NCBI GenBank assembly: GCA_018398765.1
Contig: JAHBMJ010002142.1
Span: 1 to 22,299 of the forward strand
DNA from: Chromera velia
Taxonomy: Eukaryota; Sar; Chromeraceae
Length of the DNA: 22,299 nt
Direction: 5' to 3'
Numbering within the stretch: position 1 is the stretch's first letter; each line of letters starts with the position of its first letter. Below the pieces are notes generated by a model, which did no database searches, was not told the origin of the DNA, and was given only the letters and a program-made list of their open reading frames with translations. A program made the position numbers and the translations under genes. Below, piece by piece: positions 1 through 8,658 of the stretch.

Positions 1-58
<58 letters not shown>

Positions 59-64
59 TCTCTC

Positions 65-95
<31 letters not shown>

Positions 96-173
96 ATGTG
101 TGTGTGTATGTGCGTGTGTGTGTGCGTGTGTGCATGTGTGTGTGTGCATGTGCATGTGCATCTGCATGTGCAT

Positions 174-210
<37 letters not shown>
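1..210. repeat. Compound microsatellite (TGTC)n-(TC)n-(TG)n
   Basis: The tract runs from seven TGTC units (1-28) through a TC run with one interruption to an imperfect TG run with scattered TA and CA steps that ends at 210. Its last five bases, GTATG, are one copy of the target-site duplication of the retrotransposon that follows. The short open frame read through it (Cys-Val repeats) is a repeat artefact. Confidence 0.97.
206..210. repeat. Target-site duplication, left copy (GTATG)
   Basis: GTATG immediately precedes the TG of the 5' LTR and is repeated immediately after the CA of the 3' LTR at 6153-6157. Five bases is the usual duplication size for this class. Because the host site is TG-rich, part of the match could be chance, but it coincides exactly with both LTR ends. 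Confidence 0.9.
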
Positions 211-214
<4 letters not shown>

Positions 215-474
215 GGCAGGCTACGAGCGGCGAGTACGTGACGGACCCGCGGAGTGGCGGAGCCGTGAGGCCGGCGGCGCCGCGGCGATGCACGCGCGGA
301 CTTCAATGACATCGATCTGCATGCATTTGAATTAGCTAACGATCGCTAACGATCGTTGGACTGGCTTGATCAAAGGAACAATGTACAAACCTCTCTAGGT
401 CAAACTCTTATAGTCTATGAACTCTGAATGCATATCGTTAGCGTTGAGAGTTCTAGCCCCGTATTCTGCTTACA
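211..474 (+). repeat. 5' LTR (264 bp), lacking a 31-bp segment found in the 3' LTR
   Basis: The LTR begins TGTAGGCAGG and ends TTCTGCTTACA. Compared with the 3' LTR it has seven substitutions, all transitions (at 239, 266, 292, 323, 344, 372 and 433), and lacks 31 bp after CTTCAA at about 306. The missing piece contains the AATAAA hexamer seen in the 3' copy. Inside are a GC-rich block (about 215-300), a tandem ten-mer GCTAACGATC at 335-354, and its reverse complement ATCGTTAGC at 434-442, which could form a 9-bp stem. No convincing TATA box was recognised. Confidence 0.95.
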
Positions 475-477
475 ATC

Positions 478-502
478 TGGTTACCAAAGCCAGGTTTCGA
501 AT
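478..502 (+). promoter_or_regulatory. Primer-binding site for minus-strand DNA synthesis
   Basis: Three bases after the 5' LTR the sequence TGGTTACCAAAGCC begins with TGG, the complement of a tRNA 3' CCA. The complement of the full stretch resembles a tRNA 3' end beyond the acceptor stem: it also contains TTCGAA, as in a T loop. Counting standard tRNA positions leaves one surplus base, so the primer tRNA could not be named. Confidence 0.7.
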
Positions 503-546
503 AGGCTTTTGATTTGTTTGTATTCAGTCTGAATTCTGTTGCTGTC

Positions 547-1974
547 ATGGAACTACCTCCAGTCTTGGCTCCATTGATAAACGAGCAGGTGGGAACGGCA
601 CTGTACAACCTTGAACAGTCCATCACCAGCCTGCAGCAGACTCAAGAGATGATACGGCAGACTATGGAGGGGCTGGTGGCGAGGGTTGCAGCTCCACCTC
701 CACAGTTGCCTCCTCAGGTGCTGCCAATGAGTGAGGAGGGTACACAGCAGCTTGTCGTGCCCTCTCAGGGCCCTGATCTACGAGAGCAGCTTCCCCAAAT
801 TGCACTAAAGCAGCTGGACGAGTTCACTGGACGCTGCGACACTGTGGAGAGGTTTATTACGGACACCAACGACTACTTTATCAATGCGAATGTTGCTCCT
901 CATCGTCAGCTTGGCCTCGCGAAGTCCTTCCTGTGCAAGGAGCTGAGGGATTGGTTCGATTTACGTGTGAAGACAGGTATGGGGTTTGCAGACTGGCCTG
1001 CGTTGCGTGAGGTGCTGCGACGCAGGTATAAAGAGAAACATGAGAGGAGGAAGGCGAGAAAGCAGGTATTGTCCCTCAGGTGCACAGGGACGGTCGACGA
1101 CTACAACAAAGAATTCTCCCTTCTCGCGTTGAAGATCACAAATGCGAGTGAGGAGGATCTCGTAGAGGACTATATTGAGGGTTTGCCCCCTAAGATTATG
1201 TATGAGACTGACAGGATGGAGCCGGCAATATTGGACGAAGCAATGGAGAAGGCGTTGGACAGCGAAATCTGGCTCAAGCAGGCCAGTTCACGCTCTCGAA
1301 GCCGTTGGTCGTGAGGGCCCCCGTCTGATCCGAGTCTGGTGATTCATCCCACAGGACCGGCTTCCATAGAATTGTGTGGTGTTGGGGTGCGACCTTCGAG
1401 AAGACTTCCACCCCGACATCCATTGATTCCACAGATGGTGTGGGAGAGTAGGGGGAGACTGAATCGGTGTCTTCTATGTGGAGAGAACACCCATATGATG
1501 GCTGCGTGTAGGAATGGACCTCAACTTCCTCCACACATGTGGACCATTCAAACGACGTCTCAATCCAGATCTCCGTGGCCGCCCAGGGCATCTCCAGGAT
1601 TTGCCTCTTTCGTCCCGGGTTGTGGGGCGATGCCTGGGTACCCCTGGCCACCTCCTCCTTACCCATCCCTTCCCTTCCCGTATCCTATCAATCAAGTCAC
1701 TCAACCTACAGGGGGGAGAGGGAGGTCTGGACAGAGAGGTGATAGTCCAAGTTCACCCATGTCACCTGGAAGAGGCTTTGGCTTCGGTGACAGAAGACGT
1801 GCATGGTCTCCCTCTTTCGGCGGGTCGCCTCAACCTCAGCCGAGTGGACATCAACCAGCGTGCAAGGCTGGATCAAGACGGGTAACTGGGGTGAAGACGA
1901 TCAGAGGCCGAAACGAGAATGACGAGACCGTGGTCGAACCCGACCTGACGGTTTGGGACCCCGATGAGATGTAG
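547..1974 (+). pseudogene. gag: gag of the chromovirus, interrupted by an in-frame TGA
   Basis: Gag forms the structural particle of the retroelement and binds its RNA. The first ATG in frame is at 547 (product begins MELPPV). Residues of roughly the 830-1200 region resemble the retrotransposon gag domain (alpha-helical; motif RDWFDLRVK; DDYNKEF). A TGA at 1312-1314 stops the frame; beyond it the same frame continues to 1974 and contains a perfect zinc knuckle, C-X2-C-X4-H-X4-C, at 1468-1509 (CLLCGENTHMMAAC), followed by a Pro/Gly/Arg-rich tail. The stop could arise from CGA or TGG by one transition. Overlapping open frames in this GC-rich tail are shadows. Confidence 0.9.
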
Positions 1975-2530
1975 GGTGGCCGTGAAGGAGCCTAGAGGAC
2001 GAGAGGTCAGTGAGTATGCACCTTCTGTTCCCTTTCGTATTCAGGGGTATCGAGAGACAGTCGGTGCATTGCTGGCTGACCTGGACGACTATGATGTCAT
2101 CTTAGGAAGAAAATGGAGTGACGTCCACCAATCAGAACTTGGTCATTGGTCTCGTTCTCTTCGTTTCTTCTTTAACGGCCAGCAAGTCATTATTCGGGGG
2201 GGTGTATGTGAAGAGAACCGACCTTGCCCTCCTGTTCTTTCTTCTGCGCAAGCCAAACGAGCAATTCAAAAAGGTGCTGTCTGCCACATCGTAAGAATGG
2301 AGACGGCACACTGGCCTGCAGGAGAGGGGGAACTGGAGTGCTTTATGCATGCAACTGAAGTGAGTGAGGGAAAAAGAAAGGGGAGAATGAATGATGGAGG
2401 GAACGTGGGTTCTGACTTTCTCTCTTCTGACTTTTTCTCTTCTCTTCCGTCTGATCATCCTGCTTGGTCGGCCCCTGATTTGTCGGACGTGCATGCTTTT
2501 CTCTCTCGATCAGATGCGGATGTTTCTTAG
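1964..2530 (+). pseudogene. Protease remnant and linker of pol, catalytic DSG motif absent
   Basis: This stretch lies in frame +1 relative to gag. It shows the C-terminal half of a retropepsin: RIQGYRETVGALLADLDDYD leading into VILGRKW at about 2095-2115, the usual signature before the end of a chromovirus protease. The D-S/T-G catalytic triad that should lie about 60 residues upstream is not found in any + frame between the zinc knuckle and this motif. The linker to the RT contains a Ser/Asp-rich stretch and ends at a TAG (2528-2530), after which coding sequence continues in the same frame. The frame change from gag may be a damage-related indel, because many chromoviruses use one continuous gag-pol frame. 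Confidence 0.8.
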
Positions 2531-3920
2531 GATGTGAAAGGAATTGTGGCAGATCATGCGTCTCTTTTTCCCGATCGTCTCTCTTATCTGCCACCATCAA
2601 GAGGACCTCATTTGGATTTCAAAATCGAACTTGAGCCCGGTCATTCACCTCCTGCCCATTCGCCTTATCGGCTGTCAGTGGGAGAGACAGATGAGCTGAG
2701 GAGACAGATAGATACATACCTTGAACAAGGATTCATCCGACCGTCTGCTTCTCCTTATGCTGCGCCTGTTCTTTTTATACAAAAGAAAGATGGCTCGATG
2801 AGAATGTGTTGTGACTACACTGGCTTGAATCGCATTACTATCAAAGACAAGCATTCTCTCCCTCACCCGCAAGAGTTGATTGATCGATTGCATGGGGCCC
2901 GGTTCTTCACGACACTGGACCTCAGACAGTATTATCATCAAATGAGGGTCAGAGAAGAAGACATCCCAAAAATAGCTTTCACTACACGCTATGGTTCTTT
3001 TGAGTGGCTGGTTGTTTCTTTTAGGTTGACAAACGCGCCTCCTACAGCGATGAGGTTGATTCAATTTGCTCTTCACTCTTGTCTTGACCGTTTTGTTTCG
3101 GTTTTTCTGGATGACATTCTGATTTATTCACGTACAAGAGAAGAACACAAGAGACACATCAGAATTGTTTTGCGTTTGTTGAGTGAAAATAAATTGTATG
3201 CAAAATTGTTGAAATGCCATTTCATGCAGACTGAGGTGACATTTCTTAGGCTGAAGATCTCCAGGACCGGAGTGCGGCCCGAGCAGAGCAAGACAGACCA
3301 AGTCAGTAAGTGGCCTACTCCTAAGAACAGAAATGAAGTGCTTTCATTTTTGGGGTTTGTAAATTGGGTGAGACGGTTTGTCCCTCGCTTCAGTGAGAAA
3401 GCAGGCCCTTTGTATGTATTGCTGAAGGAAAACAAATCGTTTGAGTGGGGGAAGAAAGAGGAAGAAAGCTTTGAAGCAGTAAAGCAAGCAGTAAAGACTA
3501 CTGTCGAACTTTACATTCCTGACCCTGCGCGTCCCTTCAAAATTTTTGTGGATGCGTGCGAATCGACAGAAACGCTCGCTGCCGCGCTCATGCACGAAGA
3601 TCCTGAGATTGGCTGGCTCTGTCCGTGTGCATTCGCATCACGTAGAATGACATAGGCAGAGCTCAAATATCCGATCAGAGATAAAAAATTTCTTTCCTGT
3701 GTGTTTGCGGTCAAATCGTGGAGGCCGTACGTTAGTCACACAACTAAGGTGTGGTCAGATCATGAGTCTCTTAAATATGTGAATGTGTCTGCTGACCGTA
3801 CCTTAATGTCTCCACGTATGTACAGATTTGTCAGCATGTTCGACGAGATCGGCATCACTCCAAGGTACGTGCCTGGTGCTTGGAATCACGTGGCAGATGC
3901 GCTGAGCAGGTGCCCTGGGG
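2531..3920 (+). pseudogene. pol: Reverse transcriptase and RNase H of pol, interrupted by TAG at 3653
   Basis: The RT copies element RNA into DNA and RNase H removes the RNA strand. Visible RT motifs in order are VLFIQKKDGSMRMCCDYTGL (template grip), FTTLDLRQYYHQ (first catalytic Asp), SFRLTNAP where PFGLTNAP is usual, and FLDDILIYS at 3104-3130, the catalytic box with Phe in place of the common Tyr. The connection and RNase H follow (FKIFVDACES near 3539; WSDHESLKY near 3752; ending VADALSRC near 3891). A TAG at 3653-3655 sits where the family usually has Gln before AELKYP, consistent with CAG to TAG. The missing Gly and Pro in the LTNAP motif suggest further decay. Confidence 0.95.
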
Positions 3921-5502
3921 TGAACGCTGAGAAAGAAGAAAAAGATAAAGAGAGAAAAGAAGTGTGTCAATTGTTGCAAATGGAATCAAGAGTGCAGCTG
4001 GATGAGGAATTACTGGAAAGAATAAGGAAAAGATATGAAGAAGAGAAATTCTGGACGGAGGTGAAGGAAGTGCTTGAAGCAAGGCTCCAAATTGAAGACC
4101 CTGACAAAGACCCTGAGAAAGAGGTGCCTGGTCCTCGACATTTGTGGCTGATTCTTCCGAGGTTTCAGATAGAAGACGGACTGCTCTATTTCAATGACAG
4201 ACTGGCCGTCCCGATAGAGAGACTACAAAGAAACCTCATCTATGAACATCATAATACGGCCGCAGGGGGGCATTTGGGGGCAGAGAAAATATATTTAAAA
4301 CTGGCAGGGAGTTTCTATTGGCCACATATGTATGCATCGGTTGTTCAGTACATCAGAAAGTGTGATGCCTGTCAAAGAGCAAAGAGGCCAACTGAGAAGC
4401 AGTATAGATTGCTCCAACCTCTGTCTATTCCTGAATTTTCTTTTCAGTGTATTTCTCTTGATTTTGCATTTGGACTCCCGAGGGTGGTGTTTAAAGGAGA
4501 AGAGGTAGATGCAATCCTCTCTGTGGTTGATCGCCTCTCCAAAACTCCTTTCTTTGCTGTAGTCTCACAAGAGATTACAGCAGAAGGGACAGCCGAGGTG
4601 GTCTTTAGAGGATCGTCTGCGAGCATGGGATGCCCCAATCAGTAGTCAGTGACCGTGATCCTCGTTTTCTCTCTACATTTTGGAAGGAACTCGCTCGGCT
4701 GTGAGGCACAAAATTGAATATGAGCATAAGAGGACAGCCACAGTCAGATAGACAGACAGAGAGAGACAACCAGACCATCGAACAGATGTTGCGTTGTTTC
4801 GTGAACGAGCATCAAACGGACTGGCCGAAGTGATTGTGTTCTTATCAGTTTGCGTATCGTGATTCGGTGCATCCAGCCACAGGTATGTCTCCTTTTTGCT
4901 TTCTGTACGGACGTGATCCGATTCGCCTGCCTTCTGTCTCTGTGCGTTCTAAGTCATTCTGTCCGCCAGCAGCAGACTTTGCAGATCGCAGAGAGGCAGA
5001 AATCATGAGAGCAAAGGAGAGACTTGAGCAAGCAAGAGAACGAGCAGCTCGATAAATAGATCCACACAGACAAGAGGTTTCATTTGCTCCAGGGGATTTT
5101 TTGCTTGTATGCAATGCATATTTTAAGGGAAGCAGAAAGCCAAGCGGGAAGCTTGAGCCTGTATTTTATGGACCATTCGAGGTAGAGAGAAAGGTGGGAA
5201 GCAACGCGTATGAGCTCATATTCCCTGCAGGAATGAAGGGTCACAATGTGATTAATGTATCATACCTGAAGAAGTATGAGAGAAGGAAGGATGATCCTCT
5301 GCCTGCTGTTCGGTTGCCTACATTAGAAGAGATTGAGTATGAAGTAAAAGAGATTCTTGACCACAGAAAAATAGACAAACAGGCGCACTACCTGGTGTGG
5401 TGGGAAGGAGAAAGTAAAGAGAATGCATCATGGGAGCCTGCTGTCAACCTGACACATGCAAAGGAGGCATTGCATGCCTTCAAAGAAAAGAAGAGACAGT
5501 AG
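3921..5502 (+). pseudogene. Integrase with C-terminal chromodomain, one frameshift and three stops
   Basis: The integrase inserts the cDNA into the genome; the chromodomain tethers it to modified histone. The HHCC zinc domain is at about 4247-4377 (HHNTAAGGHLG and CDACQ). The first catalytic Asp is at 4460-4462 (SLDFAFGLP). The frame then slips from 2 to 1 near 4608, consistent with a one-base deletion. In the new frame the second Asp is at 4651-4653 (SDRDPRF) and the Glu at 4759-4761, an exact D-X35-E spacing. Stops at 4702 (TGA), 4831 (TGA) and 5053 (TAA) interrupt it. The C-terminal part carries a GPFEVERKVG/YELIFP barrel and a chromodomain at about 5335-5485 with the expected aromatic positions (YEVKEIL, YLVWWEG, SWEP). 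The natural end is TAG 5500-5502. Confidence 0.95.
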
Positions 5503-5857
5503 GAGAAAGAGAAACAAGCAACGGACAGGTGTAGGTGGCAATTAAGAAGTAGAGAGGTGAAATCAGTATGGGCAGAACTAAGAGGTTTGTGGAGTGGAAT
5601 GCATGTTTGTAAGTTTTGGGAAGATGAAATTCCCTGGTAAGTGATTCGAGGCAGAAAGCAATTCTATTCTGCATCATGCATAGATGCAGCGTGGCAGTAT
5701 GGGGGTCGGACTCTGCATTCCGACTTGCTTCGTTCATTTATGAGTCGATGAACTGTGCAGGTGCATGTTATTAATCAAGGCCACGAGGTCGAGTAGTTAC
5801 GGATGTGTGCAGGCACTGGAACCGAGCGTGGACGTCGGTTTCAAAGCAGCGGGCAGG
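5503..5857 (+). other. 3' untranslated segment of the chromovirus with degenerate polypurine tract
   Basis: This non-coding stretch lies between the chromodomain stop and the 3' LTR. Its last 15 bases, AAAGCAGCGGGCAGG (5843-5857), form a purine-rich but C-interrupted tract at the place where the plus-strand primer is expected. No additional gene (for example env) was recognised. Confidence 0.6.
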
Positions 5858-6152
5858 TGTAGGCAGGCTACGAGCGGCGAGTACGCGACGGACCCGCGGA
5901 GTGGCGGAGCCGCGAGGCCGGCGGCGCCGCGGCGATGCGCGCGCGGACTTCAATAAGTGTGGCTTGGCGCAGGACTGAATAAAGTGACATCGATCTGCAT
6001 ACATTTGAATTAGCTAACGATTGCTAACGATCGTTGGACTGGCTTGATCGAAGGAACAATGTACAAACCTCTCTAGGTCAAACTCTTATAGTCTATGAAC
6101 TCTGAATGCACATCGTTAGCGTTGAGAGTTCTAGCCCCGTATTCTGCTTACA
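5858..6152 (+). repeat. 3' LTR (295 bp) with AATAAA polyadenylation signal
   Basis: The sequence is near-identical to 211-474, with seven transitions, plus a 31-bp segment (about 5954-5984) that includes GACTGAATAAAGTGAC. The AATAAA is a plausible poly(A) signal for the element. The LTR starts directly after the purine-rich stretch 5843-5857 and ends at CA 6152, followed by the right target-site duplication. The GCTAACGAT repeat (first unit altered by one transition) and the inverted partner ATCGTTAGC are kept. Confidence 0.95.
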
Positions 6153-6154
6153 GT

Positions 6155-6157
<3 letters not shown>
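6153..6157. repeat. Target-site duplication, right copy (GTATG)
   Basis: This is the right-hand partner of 206-210, directly abutting the terminal CA of the 3' LTR. The TG-rich host microsatellite continues beyond it. Confidence 0.9.
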
Positions 6158-6190
<33 letters not shown>

Positions 6191-6205
6191 GTGTGTGTGT
6201 GTGTG

Positions 6206-6247
<42 letters not shown>

Positions 6248-6290
6248 TGTGTGTGTGAGTGAGTGAGTGAGGGAGTGAGTGTGTGTCGTT
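6153..6290. repeat. (TG)n / (GTGA)n microsatellite right of the retrotransposon
   Basis: Long TG runs are broken by TATG and TATA steps and then pass into GTGA units at about 6256-6285. This is the continuation of the host microsatellite split by the insertion. The His-Thr repeat frames on the minus strand are artefacts. Confidence 0.95.
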
Positions 6291-6422
6291 TTTTCTCCCA
6301 ACCCGCAGTTCATATCGGCCCCTTTGACAAAAAAAGGGGAAACAAAAAAAGAAGATGCAACAGGCTTGCATAAACCCCGCTGCTTATCCCACTAAACACA
6401 ACCACCCGAGAGACGTGCCCTG

Positions 6423-6801
6423 ATGTCCCTGCCCTCCCGGCAACAACATCATGCCGTCCCTCTTCGGGCCCCCACCAATCCCGTGAGTGGGTGAGTCAGC
6501 TTAGTATAGTATAATATAGTATAAGGATTTTTTATCTGTGTGGGTGAGGGTGCGCTTCCTCTCCCTTCATTTCACTTTTCCTTTGTCTTCTAAACTGTCA
6601 CACATACAGACGGAGCCTTTGCAGACACGAACAGCCCAAATAAAGGGAAGGGATTCAATCTTCAGCTCTCATGGAAAGATCTGTCCACATGCAATCTTCT
6701 TTCGCAATTCCCTCCTTTCATCTTTTTGCTGTGTTACCTGCAATGACCCCCCTCTTGTGCTGTGTGATGGTTGTGTGGGTTCTTGGACAAAAGGATGCGA
6801 T
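6423..6801 (+). CDS. Putative two-exon start of a PHD-like zinc-finger gene
   Basis: Tentative model. Exon 1, 6423-6482, starts ATG TCC CTG and ends phase 0 at a GTGAGT donor. Exon 2, 6625-6801, follows a TTTGCAG acceptor and stays open in phase 0. Exon 2 encodes CVTCNDPPLVLCDGC and then GSWTKGCD, that is C-X2-C-X7-C-X2-C-X7-C, which resembles the first six ligands of a PHD finger with Thr where the zinc-binding His is expected. PHD fingers usually read histone tails. The last C-X2-C pair was not found downstream. A (CA)n tract follows at 6811. The pattern is suggestive, but the model could be chance reading in spacer; the function is not assigned. Confidence 0.3.
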
Positions 6802-6810
6802 GTCTTATAT

Positions 6811-6822
6811 ACGCGCACGCAC

Positions 6823-6868
<46 letters not shown>
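6811..6868. repeat. (CA)n microsatellite
   Basis: Alternating CA with a few CG and TA steps. If the adjacent PHD-like exon is real, this tract lies in its intron, just after the possible donor GTCTTA at 6802. Confidence 0.95.
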
Positions 6869-6869
<1 letters not shown>

Positions 6870-6949
6870 ACAGTGGATGTGTCAATGTATCTTTCCTTTT
6901 TTCCTCCATTCTTGTTTTCTTTCCCCTTCCGTTTTCTTCCTTTCATCAG

Positions 6950-7731
6950 CGGGGCTGCAACTGAATGCAGAGGAGAAGACACGTTGTTTGTATGATAGAC
7001 GTCCACACTTTCTACGGTTCGAAACCTACCGTCGTGTTCCCTCACACCCCTTGTCGTAGGTCTCCACTTGATGATCTCCAGACCGGCCCGGGGGAGCACA
7101 AGGCCCGGCGGCCTCCGGGGAAACACAAACTGCAAATACGCACCGGAGGAAGCAGAAGGGAAGGAAAAGGCAGAGAAGGAAGGGGGTGTAGAGGGATAAT
7201 CATTGGGCAAGCAACAGCCCATGGCAGTAAAGAATCGATTCAAGGAGCCGACCGCCAAAGGAAGCCAAATACAGAGAAATGTGACAAGAAAAGAGAAAGA
7301 AAGGTGGTGCTAAGAAAAGATGTGAAACACAAGCATGTGATGTGCATGGACATGAGCTCTTGACAGGATGATACAGGAGGGAAAGATATACATCGATACG
7401 TGTATGCAGGGCCACTTCATACGAGCAAACGCGTACACATACATGCACTGACCATGTTCCTGTGCTCCAGCGCCAGTGGGCCAGCCGGGGCAGCCTGTCG
7501 TTTCTCCTCTCTCATCCTTTCGCTTCTTCCCTTTGGCTGTTGAACAGAACAGCCTTCTCTCCTTCAGACAGGTCAGGTGGGGGTGGCGTTGTTGAATGAG
7601 AGCCCAGAACTCTCAGGTGTTACTCTTCCTTTCCCTTTTGTTTCCTTTCCCGGTTCGCAAGCGATACAGATGAGAGCCCGATCGAATATGAAGAATGGGT
7701 ACAAAGAACGCGGTCGCGTGCCTTCTAACAA
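6950..7731 (+). other. Possible downstream exons of the PHD-like gene; otherwise spacer
   Basis: Several short open blocks after CAG look protein-like but could not be joined with certainty: one from about 6950 or 6969 (AEEKTRCLYDRRPHFLRFE in one frame), one near 7081-7140 (GPGEHKARRPPGKHKLQIRT), and a final pair at about 7562-7615 and 7671-7731. That last pair, joined across a 55-bp pyrimidine-rich gap, reads an acidic end with DESPIEYEEWVQR and a TAA stop at 7729-7731. The splice phases of the early blocks do not agree with exon 2 of the PHD-like model, so this is only a marker for transcript evidence. Confidence 0.2.
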
Positions 7732-8116
7732 CTCCGTGCGACTCGCTCATTGGAGGAGCAGAGCGCAGATCAACGGTCCCCCTCCTCTTGTCTGATTCCG
7801 TGGGTGGCTGCCCCTGAACGACGACACAGACGCGAAACAAAGTGGACGGCTGCTTTTTGTCAGTGTGCCTGTTCCTTTCTTTTCCTTTTCACTTCTTCTT
7901 CTCTGTTCACGTTAACTCTAAGTCCCGTCTATTTGATCCTTTCTACGCCTTCCTGTATGACGATCCGGAAGTGTTGCTTGCCTTCCATTCACTCCCTTCG
8001 GAATTTCTTCGTTTTCACTTTCTTGCCTTTCTGCTCTCTTCATATCTTTCGTCTTCTTTGGCAGTATTCTACACGTCCTTTCATCACTAGCCTAATTCCC
8101 AGGCTAGCTGTGTGTC

Positions 8117-8154
<38 letters not shown>

Positions 8155-8658
8155 TATATATACACAATTCAGACTCTCGGATCTGTACCCCATGCAATAG
8201 GGTCCGTCGGGCTCCCCCCCCATGCATGCACCCATGCACCCCTATATATTGGGCCGGCCCTAATGCAACACGCGGAGCCGCTCGAGCCTTGCGTACGTCG
8301 CCTCACAGCTGAATCTGATTGTCTCGACCTGTCTCGACAGTTGATGTACGTTGGAAAAATCCCATCCGACCAGGTTTCAGTGTCAGACTTGTCAACATAC
8401 GACTGAGAACTCAGAGCACTGTGAGAAGTTGGCTGGCGGGATTTATTGGTAGGTTTCTGCACGCTCCCTGTGCTTCCCGAAATTAACCCGCAAAATAAAC
8501 TAAGAGTCTCTGCACACGACGTCTGTCTGGGAGGCTGATAGGACCGCGAGTGGATTTGTTGGCTCTCTTCTACCCGCTTGAAGATTTCTGACTTGGGTCT
8601 CTGCGCGGCCTGCGTTCTTCAGTGGGATTGCACAATCACAGACTGAGTCTGCACGATA
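7732..8658 (+). promoter_or_regulatory. Intergenic region and probable 5' region of the SUMO-ligase-like gene
   Basis: No supported gene lies in this stretch. It holds pyrimidine-rich DNA (7860-8080), a (TA)n tract (about 8119-8160), and the motif cluster CATGCATGCACCCATGCACC at 8221-8240. TGCATGC-type sites are known targets of AP2-type factors in related apicomplexans, so relevance here is inference. The translation start of the next gene is ATG at 8659, preceded by ATA; the transcription start was not identified. Confidence 0.4.
8119..8163. repeat. (TA)n microsatellite
   Basis: About twenty TA steps with one AA interruption near 8151, upstream of the gene starting at 8659. Confidence 0.95.

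Larger units (their letters stand above)
211..6152 (+). mobile_element. Chromovirus (Ty3/gypsy LTR retrotransposon with chromodomain), full length but inactivated
   Basis: The element is 5,942 bp and is bounded by two LTRs that begin TGTAGGC and end GCTTACA. It is flanked by a perfect 5-bp duplication, GTATG, at 206-210 and 6153-6157. The order inside is PBS, gag (CCHC knuckle), protease remnant, reverse transcriptase, RNase H, integrase and chromodomain; RT-RNaseH-integrase order plus a terminal chromodomain defines the chromovirus branch of Ty3/gypsy. The coding region is broken by in-frame stops at 1312, 2528, 3653, 4702, 4831 and 5053, a gag-to-pol frame change near 1885-1974 and a one-base frameshift near 4608. 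This copy therefore cannot make its proteins, although the structural ends are intact. It inserted into a (TG)n microsatellite, which continues on both sides. Confidence 0.97.

Noticed and set aside
76..309. Cys-Val repeat open frame at the left end
   Set aside because: It is a translation of the TG microsatellite running into the 5' LTR; no start context or family.
1274..1885. Alternative gag-region frames on both strands
   Set aside because: They overlap the zinc-knuckle gag frame and lack protein family features; GC-rich repeats keep several frames open.
6093..6371. His-Thr-rich minus-strand open frames
   Set aside because: They are produced by the (TG)n/(GTGA)n repeat right of the retrotransposon.
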